Assembly: GCA_045648985.1 (NCBI GenBank)
Contig: JAZROZ010000015.1
Location: 1 to 64,000, forward strand
Reading direction: 5' to 3'
Source: SIG437 sp045648985
GTDB taxonomy: Bacteria > Bacillota > Clostridia > UBA1381 > UBA9506
Length of the DNA stretch: 64,000 nucleotides
Shown in pieces: positions 52,995 to 62,452 of the stretch. The first letter of the stretch is position 1. Each line of letters begins with the position of its first letter. The translations under genes were made by a program, and so were the position numbers. The notes below the pieces were generated by a model. That model saw only the letters and a program-made list of their open reading frames with translations. It was not told the DNA's origin and searched no databases.

Positions 52995-55900
52995 GTGGCG
53001 AGAAACTGGACAGAAGCGCAAAGTCAGGCGATTTATGCAAAAGGCTCAAATTTACTTTTGGCAGCGGCTGCAGGTAGTGGTAAAACTGCTGTTTTAGTTG
53101 AAAGAATCATAAAAAAGATTACAGATACTGAAAATCCCGTAGATATTGATAAGCTTTTGGTTTTAACATTTACAAATGCGGCAGCAGCTGAAATGCGTGA
53201 ACGAATTGTTGCGGCACTATCTGACGAATTAACAAAAAATCCTGATTCAGAAAATCTTGCACGTCAGCTTGCCTTGGTTTCGAAAGCCAGCATCACAACG
53301 ATTCACTCGTTTTGTAATGAACTTTTGCGTACAAATTTTAATTTAGCAGGCGTTGACCCGAATTTCAGAATTGCCGATACAACAGAAAATGAACTTTTGC
53401 GTATTGAAGCACTTGAAGAAGTCGTTGATGAAATGTATGAAGATGATGAGTTTGGCGACTCATTTGCTCAGCTTGTAACAAACTATTCAAATGTAAAAAC
53501 AACTAAAGAATTATTTAAGCTTATTGATTCAATCTATGCCTTTTGTATGAGTCTTCCAAATCCTTATAAATGGCTTATAGATTCTTGTGAAAAATTTAAA
53601 CCAGGAAGTTTTGGTTCGTTTAGTGAAACTGATTGGGCAAAAGTCTTAGTTGATGAATTTAAACGTGATATCAAAAAAATACTTTCTAAATATGACTATA
53701 TGATAAAGAAAACTGCAATTGATGAAGGCAGTGGTGATTTCTATGAGCAGCTACTAAGAGAACAAAAGAGCTTTAGCAGACTTTTAGAAGCTGATTCTTT
53801 TGAGAGTGCCAGAGAATTAATGTCAGGTACTGTATTTGAAACTGCAAAAAGTGCAACAAAAGGCAGTAAGCCTGTGTTCAGAAAAGATGTACTAAAAATA
53901 CGTGATTCAGTTAAAAAAGATGTAAGCGGACTTTTTGATTCTATCTTTAATTTGACAGATAGCGAGCAACTTGAAACGATAGAAGAGATGTATCCTGTAA
54001 TGCGCGCTTTAAGTGAAGTTGTTATACGTTTTATAAACCGCTTTGATGAAAAAAAAGAACAGAAAAATCTTTTAAACTTTAATGATTTGGAGCATAAAGC
54101 ACTTAGTATTTTAGCAGATAGAAACGGAATAGCAACAGAATTTGCAAAAACCGTTAAAGATAAATATGATGAAATTTTAATAGATGAATATCAGGATATA
54201 AGCAGACTTCAGGAAGCTATATTTTCTGCTATAAAGAAAGAGAATAATCTGTTTATGGTTGGTGACTTAAAACAAAGTATTTATAGATTTAGAAATACTG
54301 ACCCTATGCTTTTTAAACAAAAAAAAGAAGAATTTATAAATTGTGAGGATGCAAAAAACAGAAAGATAATTCTTTCCAAAAACTTCAGAAGCAGAAAGCA
54401 TATATTAGATTGTATCAACTTTATCTTTTCAAAAATAATGTCTGACGAAGTAGGCGAGATTGATTATAATGAAGAAGAAAAGTTGTATTTCGGTGCGGAT
54501 TATGAAGAAAATGCAGAAATTAAAACTGAACTGGAACTGATAGATTTAAAAGAATTAAGACAAGATGCAGATGATGAAACAATAGAAAGTGTCACGGCAG
54601 AAGCATTTTTGGCGGCTAAAAAGATTTTAGAACTTATAGGTGGTGAGGCTAAGGTAAAAGTAAATGGGCAGGAGAGAAACATAACATATAAAGATATTTG
54701 TATTTTAATGCGCTCTACCAAAAATACGGCTGACGTTTTTGCATCTGTACTTGCAGACTATGGCATACCGTGTTATTCTGAAAAAAGCGGCTCGCTATTT
54801 GATAGCACAGAAGTAGAAGTCATAATGTCACTTCTAAGAGTTATAGATAATCCTCATCAGGACATACCGATTTTGTCTGTTTTAAGGTCGCAAATTTATG
54901 CATTTACAACAAATGATTTGGCAAAAATCAGAATAAAAAAACGCAAAGTTTCATTTTACGAGGCGATGCTTGATAAAGCGGAAGATAGTGATGAAACAGG
55001 AAAAAAAGCAAGAATTTTTATTGATGAGCTTACATCTTTCAGGGACAGAGCAGGACTTTTATCAGTAGCAGAGCTTATCTGGCATATCTATATGCAAACG
55101 GGTTTTTATGATTATCAGCTTGCTCTAAAGGGCGGAGAGCTAAAGCAGAAAAACCTAAGACTCCTTTTCAGAAAAGCTGAAGAATATGAAAAAACGGGTA
55201 TTAAAGGCCTTTATGATTTCATAACCTTCATTGATAACTATAGCAGTATAGGTGGCACTCAAGATGCTGCAAGAATGATAGGAGAAGAACATGACGTTGT
55301 ACGTATTATGAGTATTCATAAAAGTAAGGGCTTAGAGTTTCCTATTGTTATCCTTTGCTCTTTGGGTAAACAGTTTAATAAGCAGGATTTATATAAAAAT
55401 GTTGTGTTTCATCCTGAATTTGGTTATGGACCTAAATATTTTGATATGCAAAGGGGCATAACATACCCAAACGGAGCTAAAACTGCTGTAGAGATTTTAG
55501 TCAATAATGAAACAATATCAGAAGAAATGAGAATTCTTTATGTTGCTCTGACTCGTGCTAAAGAAAGGCTTATTTTAATAGGGAGCACAAGAAACATAGA
55601 AAGCATGGTAAATAAGTTTGTCATTTCAGGGGGCAGCAGTGAAAAGATAGCAAGCTACCTGACAGGTGGTGCTAAGTCATATCTTGAATGGATAATTATG
55701 TGTCTTTTAAATCACCCTGATGGAAGCAAGCTTTTTGACTATACAAGAGAATTTTGTGACGATAAAAAAGATATCAGCCGATGGGAGATAAATATTCATA
55801 AGTCTTTAGATGAGATATTAGATGAATATGCAGAAGTTGAGGAATTGCAGGAAGATGAGTCTAAAGAGATTGACACAGAATTGATACTTCAAAATCTATC

Positions 55901-56543
55901 CTGGGAATATCCATACCTAAAAGATATCTCAATCCCGTCTAAAGTCACAGTTTCAGAGCTTAAGCGAAAGAACTATGAAGAACAAGACGATACAGTTTAT
56001 CTTTATAAAAATACGGATATTAAACAGTCAGATATGCTTACAGGCGCGCAGTACGGCATAGCTGTCCATACTGTTATGGAAAAACTTGATTTTAAGAATG
56101 TTTCAAGTGCTTTTGATATTGAAACTAAGCTATGCGAATTTAAAGAAAGCGGAGTGCTTTCTTCTATTGAAGCCCAAAGTATCAAAGCAGACAATATTTA
56201 TGCTTTCTTTGAATCAAGCTTAGGGGAGTTAATAAAGTCTGCTGATGAGATTTCAAAAGAGGTAATGTTTGCCATAAATATTAATGCAGGCGAAGTTCAA
56301 AAGGACTATAGCGGTTCAGCACAGGTTATGCTGCAGGGTATAATCGATTGTCTGGTAATAAAAGATGGAGAAATTTACATAATAGACTACAAAACTGATA
56401 AGGTGACAACTTTTGACGATATGATAAAAAAATATAAAATTCAGCTTGATTTGTACGCAAAAGCTGCAGAAAAAATATACAAAATGCCCATAGCTAAGAA
56501 ACTGCTTTATCTGTTTGATAAAAACAAAGCCATTGAAGTATAA
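52995..56543 (+). CDS. addA: Helicase-nuclease AddA subunit
   Basis: About 1182 residues, normal for AddA. Motif I AAAAGSGKTAVLVERI (UvrD-type Walker A) lies near residue 25, motif II is LIDEYQDISRLQ, and motif VI is LYVALTRAKERL. The C-terminal RecB-type nuclease motif IIDYKTDKV is present. With AddB it processes double-strand breaks for recombination. GTG 52995 is chosen because AGAGGTG overlaps the earlier GTG at 52986. addB, its usual 5' neighbour, is not in the window. Confidence 0.95.
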   Translation: MARNWTEAQSQAIYAKGSNLLLAAAAGSGKTAVLVERIIKKITDTENPVDIDKLLVLTFTNAAAAEMRERIVAALSDELTKNPDSENLARQLALVSKASITTIHSFCNELLRTNFNLAGVDPNFRIADTTENELLRIEALEEVVDEMYEDDEFGDSFAQLVTNYSNVKTTKELFKLIDSIYAFCMSLPNPYKWLIDSCEKFKPGSFGSFSETDWAKVLVDEFKRDIKKILSKYDYMIKKTAIDEGSGDFYEQLLREQKSFSRLLEADSFESARELMSGTVFETAKSATKGSKPVFRKDVLKIRDSVKKDVSGLFDSIFNLTDSEQLETIEEMYPVMRALSEVVIRFINRFDEKKEQKNLLNFNDLEHKALSILADRNGIATEFAKTVKDKYDEILIDEYQDISRLQEAIFSAIKKENNLFMVGDLKQSIYRFRNTDPMLFKQKKEEFINCEDAKNRKIILSKNFRSRKHILDCINFIFSKIMSDEVGEIDYNEEEKLYFGADYEENAEIKTELELIDLKELRQDADDETIESVTAEAFLAAKKILELIGGEAKVKVNGQERNITYKDICILMRSTKNTADVFASVLADYGIPCYSEKSGSLFDSTEVEVIMSLLRVIDNPHQDIPILSVLRSQIYAFTTNDLAKIRIKKRKVSFYEAMLDKAEDSDETGKKARIFIDELTSFRDRAGLLSVAELIWHIYMQTGFYDYQLALKGGELKQKNLRLLFRKAEEYEKTGIKGLYDFITFIDNYSSIGGTQDAARMIGEEHDVVRIMSIHKSKGLEFPIVILCSLGKQFNKQDLYKNVVFHPEFGYGPKYFDMQRGITYPNGAKTAVEILVNNETISEEMRILYVALTRAKERLILIGSTRNIESMVNKFVISGGSSEKIASYLTGGAKSYLEWIIMCLLNHPDGSKLFDYTREFCDDKKDISRWEINIHKSLDEILDEYAEVEELQEDESKEIDTELILQNLSWEYPYLKDISIPSKVTVSELKRKNYEEQDDTVYLYKNTDIKQSDMLTGAQYGIAVHTVMEKLDFKNVSSAFDIETKLCEFKESGVLSSIEAQSIKADNIYAFFESSLGELIKSADEISKEVMFAININAGEVQKDYSGSAQVMLQGIIDCLVIKDGEIYIIDYKTDKVTTFDDMIKKYKIQLDLYAKAAEKIYKMPIAKKLLYLFDKNKAIEV

Positions 56544-56569
56544 AAATCCAAAAAAATGCAAAAAAATGC

Positions 56570-56598
56570 TTGCATTTTTGAAAATATTGTGGTATAAT
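56570..56598 (+). promoter_or_regulatory. SigA promoter of rpsB-tsf
   Basis: TTGCAT (56570-56575), 17-base spacer ending TGTGG, TATAAT (56593-56598). Confidence 0.85.
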
Positions 56599-56604
56599 AT
56601 TTCA

Positions 56605-56690
56605 GTCTAATACGCACGCAGTGTGATTTTAGAGGGCGGTGCCTTTAGGGGTTCCCTCAAAATAGGACCAATGCGGAGGGTATAAATAAA
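56605..56690 (+). promoter_or_regulatory. Possible structured leader of rpsB
   Basis: Between the promoter and rpsB there are about 100 bases with GC-rich, complementary segments: GAGGG (56632-56636) with CCCTC (56654-56658), and a later CGGAGGG (56674-56680) that could compete for the same CCCTC. The contrast with the AT-rich surroundings suggests an autoregulatory ribosomal-protein leader. I do not recognise a described family, so this is an inference. Confidence 0.45.
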
Positions 56691-56706
56691 ACCGGAGGTG
56701 ACATTT

Positions 56707-57456
56707 ATGTCAGTAATTTCAATGAAACAATTGTTAGAAGCAGGTGTTCATTTCGGACACCAGACAAGAAGATGGAATCCTAAAATGGCTGAGTACATCT
56801 TCACAGAGAGAAATGGTATCTATATCATCGATCTCCAGAAAACAGTAAAGAAGATTGAAGAAGCTTATGCTTTCATCCGCGACATTGCTGCAGAGGGTGG
56901 CGAAGTTTTATTCGTAGGAACAAAAAAGCAGGCTACAGATTCAATCAAGGAAGAAGCTCAGAGAGTTGGTATGTACTGGGTTAACGCAAGATGGCTCGGT
57001 GGTATGCTCACTAACTTCAAAACAATCAAAAAGAGAATCGAAAGATTAGAACAGCTCACAAAAATGGAAGAAGATGGCACATTTGAACTTCTTCCCAAAA
57101 AAGAAGTTTTAAATTTAATGAACGAAAGAGAAAAGCTTGAAAAGTTCTTAGGCGGTATCAAAGATATGACTAAGCTTCCTAAAGCACTCTTCGTTGTTGA
57201 CCCAAGAAAAGAAAAGATTGCAATAGCTGAAGCTAAGAAACTCGGTATTCCAGTAGTTGCTATCGTTGATACAAACTGTGACCCTGAAGAAGTTGATTAC
57301 GTAATTCCGGGTAACGATGATGCAATTCGTGCCGTAAAACTTATTGCTGGTACAATTGCAAATGCTATCATTGAAGGCAGACAGGGCGCTGATGCTTTGC
57401 CGGCAGTCGAAGAAGATACAGAAGATGCAGCAGAAGATGCTGCAGATAACGAATAA
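56707..57456 (+). CDS. rpsB: Ribosomal protein uS2
   Basis: About 249 residues. The N-terminal MKQLLEAGVHFGHQTRRWNP is the S2 signature, with YWVNARWLGGMLTNFKTIKK and VVAIVDTNCDPEEVDYVIPG later. The acidic C-terminus (EEDTEDAAEDAADNE) is common. GGAGGTG supports ATG 56707, and the longer GTG frame begins in that site. It is followed 17 bases later by tsf, the standard pair. Confidence 0.97.
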   Translation: MSVISMKQLLEAGVHFGHQTRRWNPKMAEYIFTERNGIYIIDLQKTVKKIEEAYAFIRDIAAEGGEVLFVGTKKQATDSIKEEAQRVGMYWVNARWLGGMLTNFKTIKKRIERLEQLTKMEEDGTFELLPKKEVLNLMNEREKLEKFLGGIKDMTKLPKALFVVDPRKEKIAIAEAKKLGIPVVAIVDTNCDPEEVDYVIPGNDDAIRAVKLIAGTIANAIIEGRQGADALPAVEEDTEDAAEDAADNE

Positions 57457-57473
57457 TTTAGGAGGTAATATTC

Positions 57474-58412
57474 ATGGCATTTACAGCAGCTGACGTTAAA
57501 ACATTAAGAGAACGTACAGGTTGTGGCATGATGGATTGCAAAAAAGCTTTATCAGAATGCGACGGCGACATGGAAAAAGCTATAGAAATATTAAGAGAAA
57601 AAGGCCTCGCTGCAGCAGCTAAGAAATCAGGCAGAATTGCAGCAGAAGGTATCGTTGAAGCATATATCGCAGAAGACGGAAAAACAGGTGTTCTCTTAGA
57701 AGTAAACTCTGAAACAGACTTTGTTGCTAAAAACGAAGACTTCAGAACTTTTGTAACTGATGTAGCTTCTCACATTGCAGTTAAGAATCCTTGCTGTGTT
57801 AAAGAAGAGGGTTGCGACAGTTCACTCTTAGACCAGAAGTTCTATAAGGATGAAACAAAGACAATCGGCGATATGTTAACAGACAAAATTGCTACAATCG
57901 GAGAAAATATGAACATCCGTAGATTTGAAAGATATGAAGGTATTGTTAATGCATACATTCATGGTGGTGGCAGAATTGGTGTTTTAGTTAACTTCAAATT
58001 AGGTGATGACGCTAAAGCATCAGATGCTACATTTAAAGAATATGCAAACGACATTGCAATGCAGATTGCAGCTGCAAACCCGACATTCTTAGACCAGTCT
58101 TCAGTTCCTGCTGAGACAGTTGAAAAGGAAAAAGAAATCCTTATGGCTCAGGCTATGAACGAAGGCAAACCTGCAAACATTGCTGAAAAAATGGTAGCAG
58201 GCAGAATTGCTAAATACTATAAAGAAGTTTGCTTAGTTGACCAGCCATTCATCAAAGATGGTGACAAGACAGTAGCGCAGCTAACAAAAGAAGTTGCAGC
58301 TAGCATTGGTACAACAATCGAAGTTGTTAAGTTTGCAAGATTTGAAAAGGGCGAAGGCTTAGAAAAGAGAGAAGACGATTTTGCAAGCGAAGTTGCAAAT
58401 ATGATTAAATAA
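57474..58412 (+). CDS. tsf: Elongation factor Ts
   Basis: 312 residues. It exchanges GDP for GTP on EF-Tu. The N-terminal UBA-like domain has LRERTGCGMMDCKKALSECD and ILREKGLAAAAKKSGRIAAE, and EVNSETDFVAKNEDF follows. GGAGGT supports ATG 57474. Transcription ends at the terminator 58429. Confidence 0.97.
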   Translation: MAFTAADVKTLRERTGCGMMDCKKALSECDGDMEKAIEILREKGLAAAAKKSGRIAAEGIVEAYIAEDGKTGVLLEVNSETDFVAKNEDFRTFVTDVASHIAVKNPCCVKEEGCDSSLLDQKFYKDETKTIGDMLTDKIATIGENMNIRRFERYEGIVNAYIHGGGRIGVLVNFKLGDDAKASDATFKEYANDIAMQIAAANPTFLDQSSVPAETVEKEKEILMAQAMNEGKPANIAEKMVAGRIAKYYKEVCLVDQPFIKDGDKTVAQLTKEVAASIGTTIEVVKFARFEKGEGLEKREDDFASEVANMIK

Positions 58413-58428
58413 TTAATTTAATTATCAT

Positions 58429-58461
58429 AAAACCGCAGGAATTTTTTTCTGCGGTTTTTAT
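58429..58461 (+). terminator. Rho-independent terminator after tsf
   Basis: AAAACCGCAG and CTGCGGTTTT form a stem with a T-rich loop and a 3' T run. Confidence 0.9.
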
Positions 58462-58469
58462 TTTGTATT

Positions 58470-58511
58470 AATAATAAAAGGACAAGATGAAATCTTGTCC
58501 TTTTATTATTA
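58470..58511. terminator. Long terminator between tsf and fucI
   Basis: AATAATAAAAGGACAAGAT and its complement pair across a three-base loop. On the minus strand it ends fucI transcription. Confidence 0.9.
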
Positions 58512-58522
58512 TCAAATTTATA

Positions 58523-60322
58523 TTATTTTTTGAACTGTGGACCATACGCTGCACAAGCTCTGTAGTCTGCGCCTTCTTTGTCCATACCAAATGCATTCCA
58601 TGCTGCTGGTCTGAAGATTTTATCTTCTGGTACATTGTGCATAGAAACAGGAATTCTGAGCATTGAGCAGAGTGTAATAAGGTCAGCACCAATGTGTCCA
58701 TAGCTGATTGCACCGTGGTTTGCGCCCCAGTTATTCATAACATCGTAAGCTGTTTTAAATGCGCCTTCGCCTGTTGTTCTTGGAGCAAACCAAGTACAAG
58801 GCCAAGTATAGTCTGTTCTCTTCCATAAAATATCAGAAACTTCATCAGGAAGACCAACTGTCCAACCTTCAGCAATCTGGATTACAGGACCTAAGCCTTT
58901 AACAAGGTTAAGTCTTATCATAGTACAGGGCATTTCAGCTCTTGTTAAGAATCTTGATGAGAAACCGCCGCCTCTGAAATAGCCAAGGTCAGCCATGTTC
59001 CACGTTGTAGCTTTCATACAAGCATCCTGGTCAGCTTCTGTCATTTCCCACCAACGTTTCATAATACCGTCGCCGTTTTCGTCTTTTACTTCACCGCAAG
59101 CATCAACACAAGCAGCACCTGAGTTGATAAGATGAATAAATCCGTCAGCTTCTTTAGCTTTGCCTTCAACTTTATATCCACCAGTTGCTTTTTCTACAGC
59201 TTCAGGGCTCCAGTAAGTTCTAACATCTGCAAAAATCTGAGCTCTGTTTGTTAAAAGCTTTGAAAAAAGCATTGAAACACCATTTAGAGCATCATTTTCT
59301 GTAGCTAAGATATAAGGCTCTCTTGCCCCGTTCCAGTCAAATGATGAGTTGAGCATTGATTCGGGGAAGTCACAGTTTGGATAAAAGTCTGTCCACTGTC
59401 TCTGTCCCTGGAAACCAGCTGCAATTGCGTTGTGACCAACTCTTTCTTCTTCGCAGCCGTCAGGAAGATTAGGATTGCCATTCATTAAGTCTTTGATGAT
59501 ACACATCATCTTAACAACAAATTCAAACTGTTCTTCTTTTTCTTTATCTGATTTCTGCATTTCTACAGGGTTCTTGTCAAAGCCCATATTACATTTTTCC
59601 TTAGCCCATTTTAAAGCTTTCTGGAATTCAGCTTCGTCATAGATACCCTCTGTCATTCTTCTGATAACTTCAACCTCGTCAACTGATTCAACTCTCATTC
59701 CGAGATAATCTTCAAAGAAATCAGTGCTAACGATTGAACCACCGATACCCATACAGATTGAACCAATCTGGAGATATGATTTGCCTCTCATTGTTGCAGC
59801 AGCAACAGCGGCACGTCCGAATCTTAAAATCTTCTCTTTAACATCATCCGGAATCTCTGTCTGGTCAGCATTCTGAACATCGTGACCATAAATACCGAAA
59901 GCGGGGAGACCTTTCTGTGCATGAGAAGCTAAAACTGATGCTAAATAAACAGCACCCGGACGTTCTGTTCCATTAAAGCCCCATACAGCTTTTATTGTGC
60001 TCTGGTCCATATCCATTGTTTCTGAGCCGTAGCACCAGCAAGGAGTAACAGTTAAAGTGATGTCAACCCCTGCTTTTTTGAATTTATCAGCACAAGCAGC
60101 GGCTTCAGCAACACGACCGATTGTTGTGTCAGCGATGATAACTTTAACAGGTTCACCATTTGAATAACAAAGATTTTCTGTAAGAAGTTTAGCAGCTGAT
60201 TTTGCCATATTCATTGTCTGGTCCTCTAAGCTTTCACGTACCTTTAAAGGACCGCGTCTGCCGTCAATGGTAGGTCTGATACCAATGACAGGATAGTCAC
60301 CAATTAATCTTGATTTTGCCAT
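58523..60322 (-). CDS. fucI: L-fucose isomerase
   Basis: 599 residues, usual for FucI. Near the start, IGIRPTIDGRRGPLKVRESL and later WGFNGTERPGAVYLASVLAS match the family, and the C-terminal half has NGAREPYILATENDALNGVS with metal-binding acids. It isomerises L-fucose to L-fuculose, or D-arabinose in some hosts. GGAGGTATAATT precedes the start at 60322. It is monocistronic here; fuculose kinase and aldolase are not nearby. Bases 60323-60486 hold its probable promoter (TATAAT on the minus strand at 60357-60352) and nothing else clear. Confidence 0.95.
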   Translation of the reverse strand: MAKSRLIGDYPVIGIRPTIDGRRGPLKVRESLEDQTMNMAKSAAKLLTENLCYSNGEPVKVIIADTTIGRVAEAAACADKFKKAGVDITLTVTPCWCYGSETMDMDQSTIKAVWGFNGTERPGAVYLASVLASHAQKGLPAFGIYGHDVQNADQTEIPDDVKEKILRFGRAAVAAATMRGKSYLQIGSICMGIGGSIVSTDFFEDYLGMRVESVDEVEVIRRMTEGIYDEAEFQKALKWAKEKCNMGFDKNPVEMQKSDKEKEEQFEFVVKMMCIIKDLMNGNPNLPDGCEEERVGHNAIAAGFQGQRQWTDFYPNCDFPESMLNSSFDWNGAREPYILATENDALNGVSMLFSKLLTNRAQIFADVRTYWSPEAVEKATGGYKVEGKAKEADGFIHLINSGAACVDACGEVKDENGDGIMKRWWEMTEADQDACMKATTWNMADLGYFRGGGFSSRFLTRAEMPCTMIRLNLVKGLGPVIQIAEGWTVGLPDEVSDILWKRTDYTWPCTWFAPRTTGEGAFKTAYDVMNNWGANHGAISYGHIGADLITLCSMLRIPVSMHNVPEDKIFRPAAWNAFGMDKEGADYRACAAYGPQFKK

Positions 60323-60487
60323 AATTATACCTCCTGAAATTTATTGTCTTTATTATATCCTTTTACAAGCCTTTTGATGTATCAAATAAAATCATATACG
60401 AGTTGACTTTAGTTAATACAATCATATATATTTAATTATATCAAGTCTTAATTCGATTGTCAACAACAGAAACAAATATAAAAATTT

Positions 60488-60516
60488 GAATATTTTTTTA
60501 AATACGAGTAAGAATA
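60488..60516 (+). promoter_or_regulatory. Possible forespore (SigF/SigG-like) promoter
   Basis: GAATA (60488-60492) and AGTAAGAATA (60507-60516), separated by 14 bases, resemble the forespore sigma pattern GYWTA then GGNNANANTR: nine of ten match in the -10 and four of five in the -35. No housekeeping promoter is visible. It is an inference from a loose consensus. Confidence 0.35.
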
Positions 60517-60571
60517 AAGATAGTATTTCAATAGAAATGCAAATTTTTTACCAATATTGGAGGACGAAAAA

Positions 60572-60697
60572 ATGCAGAACAACAATCAAAACAATAATAA
60601 ACAACAGAACAACAATCAGCAGAATAAACAAAACAATAATCAGCAGAAAAACAAGAACCAGAACGAATTTGATAATAAGAAAGATAACAACAGATAG
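60572..60697 (+). CDS. Tiny Asn/Gln-rich protein, possibly a spore protein
   Basis: 41 residues, of which 19 are Asn and 10 are Gln, with Lys as the next most common. It starts MQNNNQNNNKQQ, has internal QNNNQ repeats, and ends NEFDNKKDNNR. GGAGGA gives good spacing to ATG 60572, and a strong terminator begins two bases after the TAG stop, so it is almost certainly a real gene. Gamma-type small acid-soluble spore proteins are also rich in Gln and Asn, and the upstream region resembles a forespore promoter. That role is suggestive, not shown. Other low-complexity functions are possible. Confidence 0.72.
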   Translation: MQNNNQNNNKQQNNNQQNKQNNNQQKNKNQNEFDNKKDNNR

Positions 60698-60698
60698 T

Positions 60699-60729
60699 TA
60701 AAAAAACGGTGCATTGCACCGTTTTTTTA
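60699..60729 (+). terminator. Rho-independent terminator of the Asn/Gln-rich gene
   Basis: AAAAAACGGTGCA and TGCACCGTTTTTT are perfect complements with no extra loop bases beyond the centre, ending in T. Confidence 0.95.
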
Positions 60730-60735
60730 CATAAT

Positions 60736-61416
60736 TTAAAAATATTTTCTAAGCGAAAAGCGGTCTTCAAATGTCCATATTTTATCAAGAATTTTTGTAG
60801 AAAAACCGATTAAAGACCCATTTATCAATGCACAAAATACAGTTCCTATTTTAACACCCTCAAAATGCCATAATCCAAAAAATGCAAAGGACATAATGAT
60901 TGCTAAAATACAACTCACACAATCGTAAACTGTCTTTAATCTGTGAATGTCAAGCTTAAAGCTTTGCGAAATTTCCATAACAAATAGTTCATATGCCTCG
61001 GGCGAAATATATGTATGAAAGAGTAGTGATATGCTGATTGCACAAAGAACTATTCCAAGTATATAGAAAAAGATATTTGCCGCAAAGCTGTCATACGGAA
61101 TGAATGAAACGATTTTCATCGCTCCATCGAGCAGAAAGCCGTAAATGACTGCCGTAATAAACGAAAATAAAAACGATAATTTTACTTTTCTTAATATTAT
61201 TGCCATCAGGATTAATAGGAATGCCTGAAATGTATATTCTGCCATACCAAAACTGAAAAACGGAAGAAACTGTGAAACCTTAAGATGCAGGATATAAGCA
61301 GGTGCTATAACCATAGATAAACCGAAATCGGTGCGTTCCATAAGCGCAGCGCTGAAACTTAAAATAATTAATCCTAATATGTAAGCAAGTTCTGTATAAA
61401 AAATTCTTTTTTTCAT
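60736..61416 (-). CDS. YczE/YitT-type integral membrane protein
   Basis: 226 residues with about five or six hydrophobic helices. The opening AYILGLIILSFSAALMERTD and DFGLSMVIAPAYILHLKV are like the YczE/YyaS/YitT group of membrane proteins of unknown function. No enzyme motif is visible. The minus-strand terminator formed by the 60699 hairpin lies at its 3' side. Its start is the ATG at 61416; no strong ribosome site can be seen. Confidence 0.7.
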   Translation of the reverse strand: MKKRIFYTELAYILGLIILSFSAALMERTDFGLSMVIAPAYILHLKVSQFLPFFSFGMAEYTFQAFLLILMAIILRKVKLSFLFSFITAVIYGFLLDGAMKIVSFIPYDSFAANIFFYILGIVLCAISISLLFHTYISPEAYELFVMEISQSFKLDIHRLKTVYDCVSCILAIIMSFAFFGLWHFEGVKIGTVFCALINGSLIGFSTKILDKIWTFEDRFSLRKYF

Positions 61417-61515
61417 CTTAACTCCCGACTTTTAATTATTATGTAATCAATGTTATTGTATCGTATTTTTAGGTAAATATCAATACAAAAACAAAAAAAG
61501 ATACAATAGAGGGTA

Positions 61516-62325
61516 TTAATTATGTTTGCGATACTCGGTCGGGGATAGTCCGAAGTGTTTTTTAAATATACGATTAAAATAGGTTACGTTGTTAAAGCCA
61601 ACCCGATATGATACGTCTAAGACTTTTAGATTGGTTTGCTCCAGAATGTATTTGGCATTTTTTAGTTTTTCGAGGTTTATATATTCGTTAAAATTCATAC
61701 CAGTTTCTTTTTTAAACAGTCGTCCCAAATACTGCTGATTATAGTGAAAGAGCTCCGAAATATGTGACAGTGTCACATTGAATTCGATGTTTTCATTTAT
61801 ATAGCTTTTGATGTTTTCGATTAGGGGATTTAACGCATCTTCTTCCGGAGGTACATTTTTTAAAAGTGTTTTTATATACACTTCAAGCAAGCTCCCGACT
61901 GTTTCACAGTCTTTTGCTGTGAACTTGTTTTCGAGAGTTTCAAGCAAGTATTCTTTGTCGTGTAGTTTTCTTGCTAATCTTTTTGAATTTTTGTCTAAAA
62001 TATTTCCTATAAAGATTATGCTTGCAACTTCATTATTTATTATAATAGGTCTTATGTATTCAAAAATCCCATTTATGCAATAACCCGAAAACGTTTTTTT
62101 AGTTAAAAGCGCTTTTTTTATTGCTAAGTTTCTACATTTAGAACAGCGCTTGAAACCGTTGTCACTGCTTTTGAAAACATCGCATATTTTACCTGAATGA
62201 ATTTTATGACTATTGGGCAGTATGCATTTTTTATTACCGTAATCACCAAAGAATAAAACACCGATATGAAGTTTAGTACCGTATTGAAGATATCTTATCA
62301 AATCATATAGACTATTATATTCCAT
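61516..62325 (-). CDS. PocR-domain/AraC family transcriptional regulator
   Basis: 269 residues. The N-terminal PocR ligand-sensing domain has cysteines in GFKRCSKCRNLAIKKAL and FSGYCINGIFEYIRPIIIN. The C-terminal AraC domain (about 170-269) carries two helix-turn-helix motifs, NVTLSHISELFHYNQQYLGR and KVLDVSYRVGFNNVTYFNRI. It activates or represses transcription on binding a small molecule. It is divergent from the FAD oxidoreductase gene with a 127-base gap, so it probably regulates that gene and itself. Confidence 0.92.
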   Translation of the reverse strand: MEYNSLYDLIRYLQYGTKLHIGVLFFGDYGNKKCILPNSHKIHSGKICDVFKSSDNGFKRCSKCRNLAIKKALLTKKTFSGYCINGIFEYIRPIIINNEVASIIFIGNILDKNSKRLARKLHDKEYLLETLENKFTAKDCETVGSLLEVYIKTLLKNVPPEEDALNPLIENIKSYINENIEFNVTLSHISELFHYNQQYLGRLFKKETGMNFNEYINLEKLKNAKYILEQTNLKVLDVSYRVGFNNVTYFNRIFKKHFGLSPTEYRKHN

Positions 62326-62452
62326 CCTTATCCTCTCAAACGCTTTTTTTCTGTTATTATAACATAAAAGTATTATTTGTTCAAGAGAACGGTATTAAAA
62401 ATATAAGACTTTATTTAAAAAATATGTTATTCTTAAAAACGAGGTGATAATA

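Noticed and set aside
60486..60701. A longer + strand frame overlapping the Asn/Gln-rich gene
   Set aside because: Its start lacks a ribosome site and it runs over the site and start of the 60572 gene, whose own frame has GGAGGA and a matching terminator.
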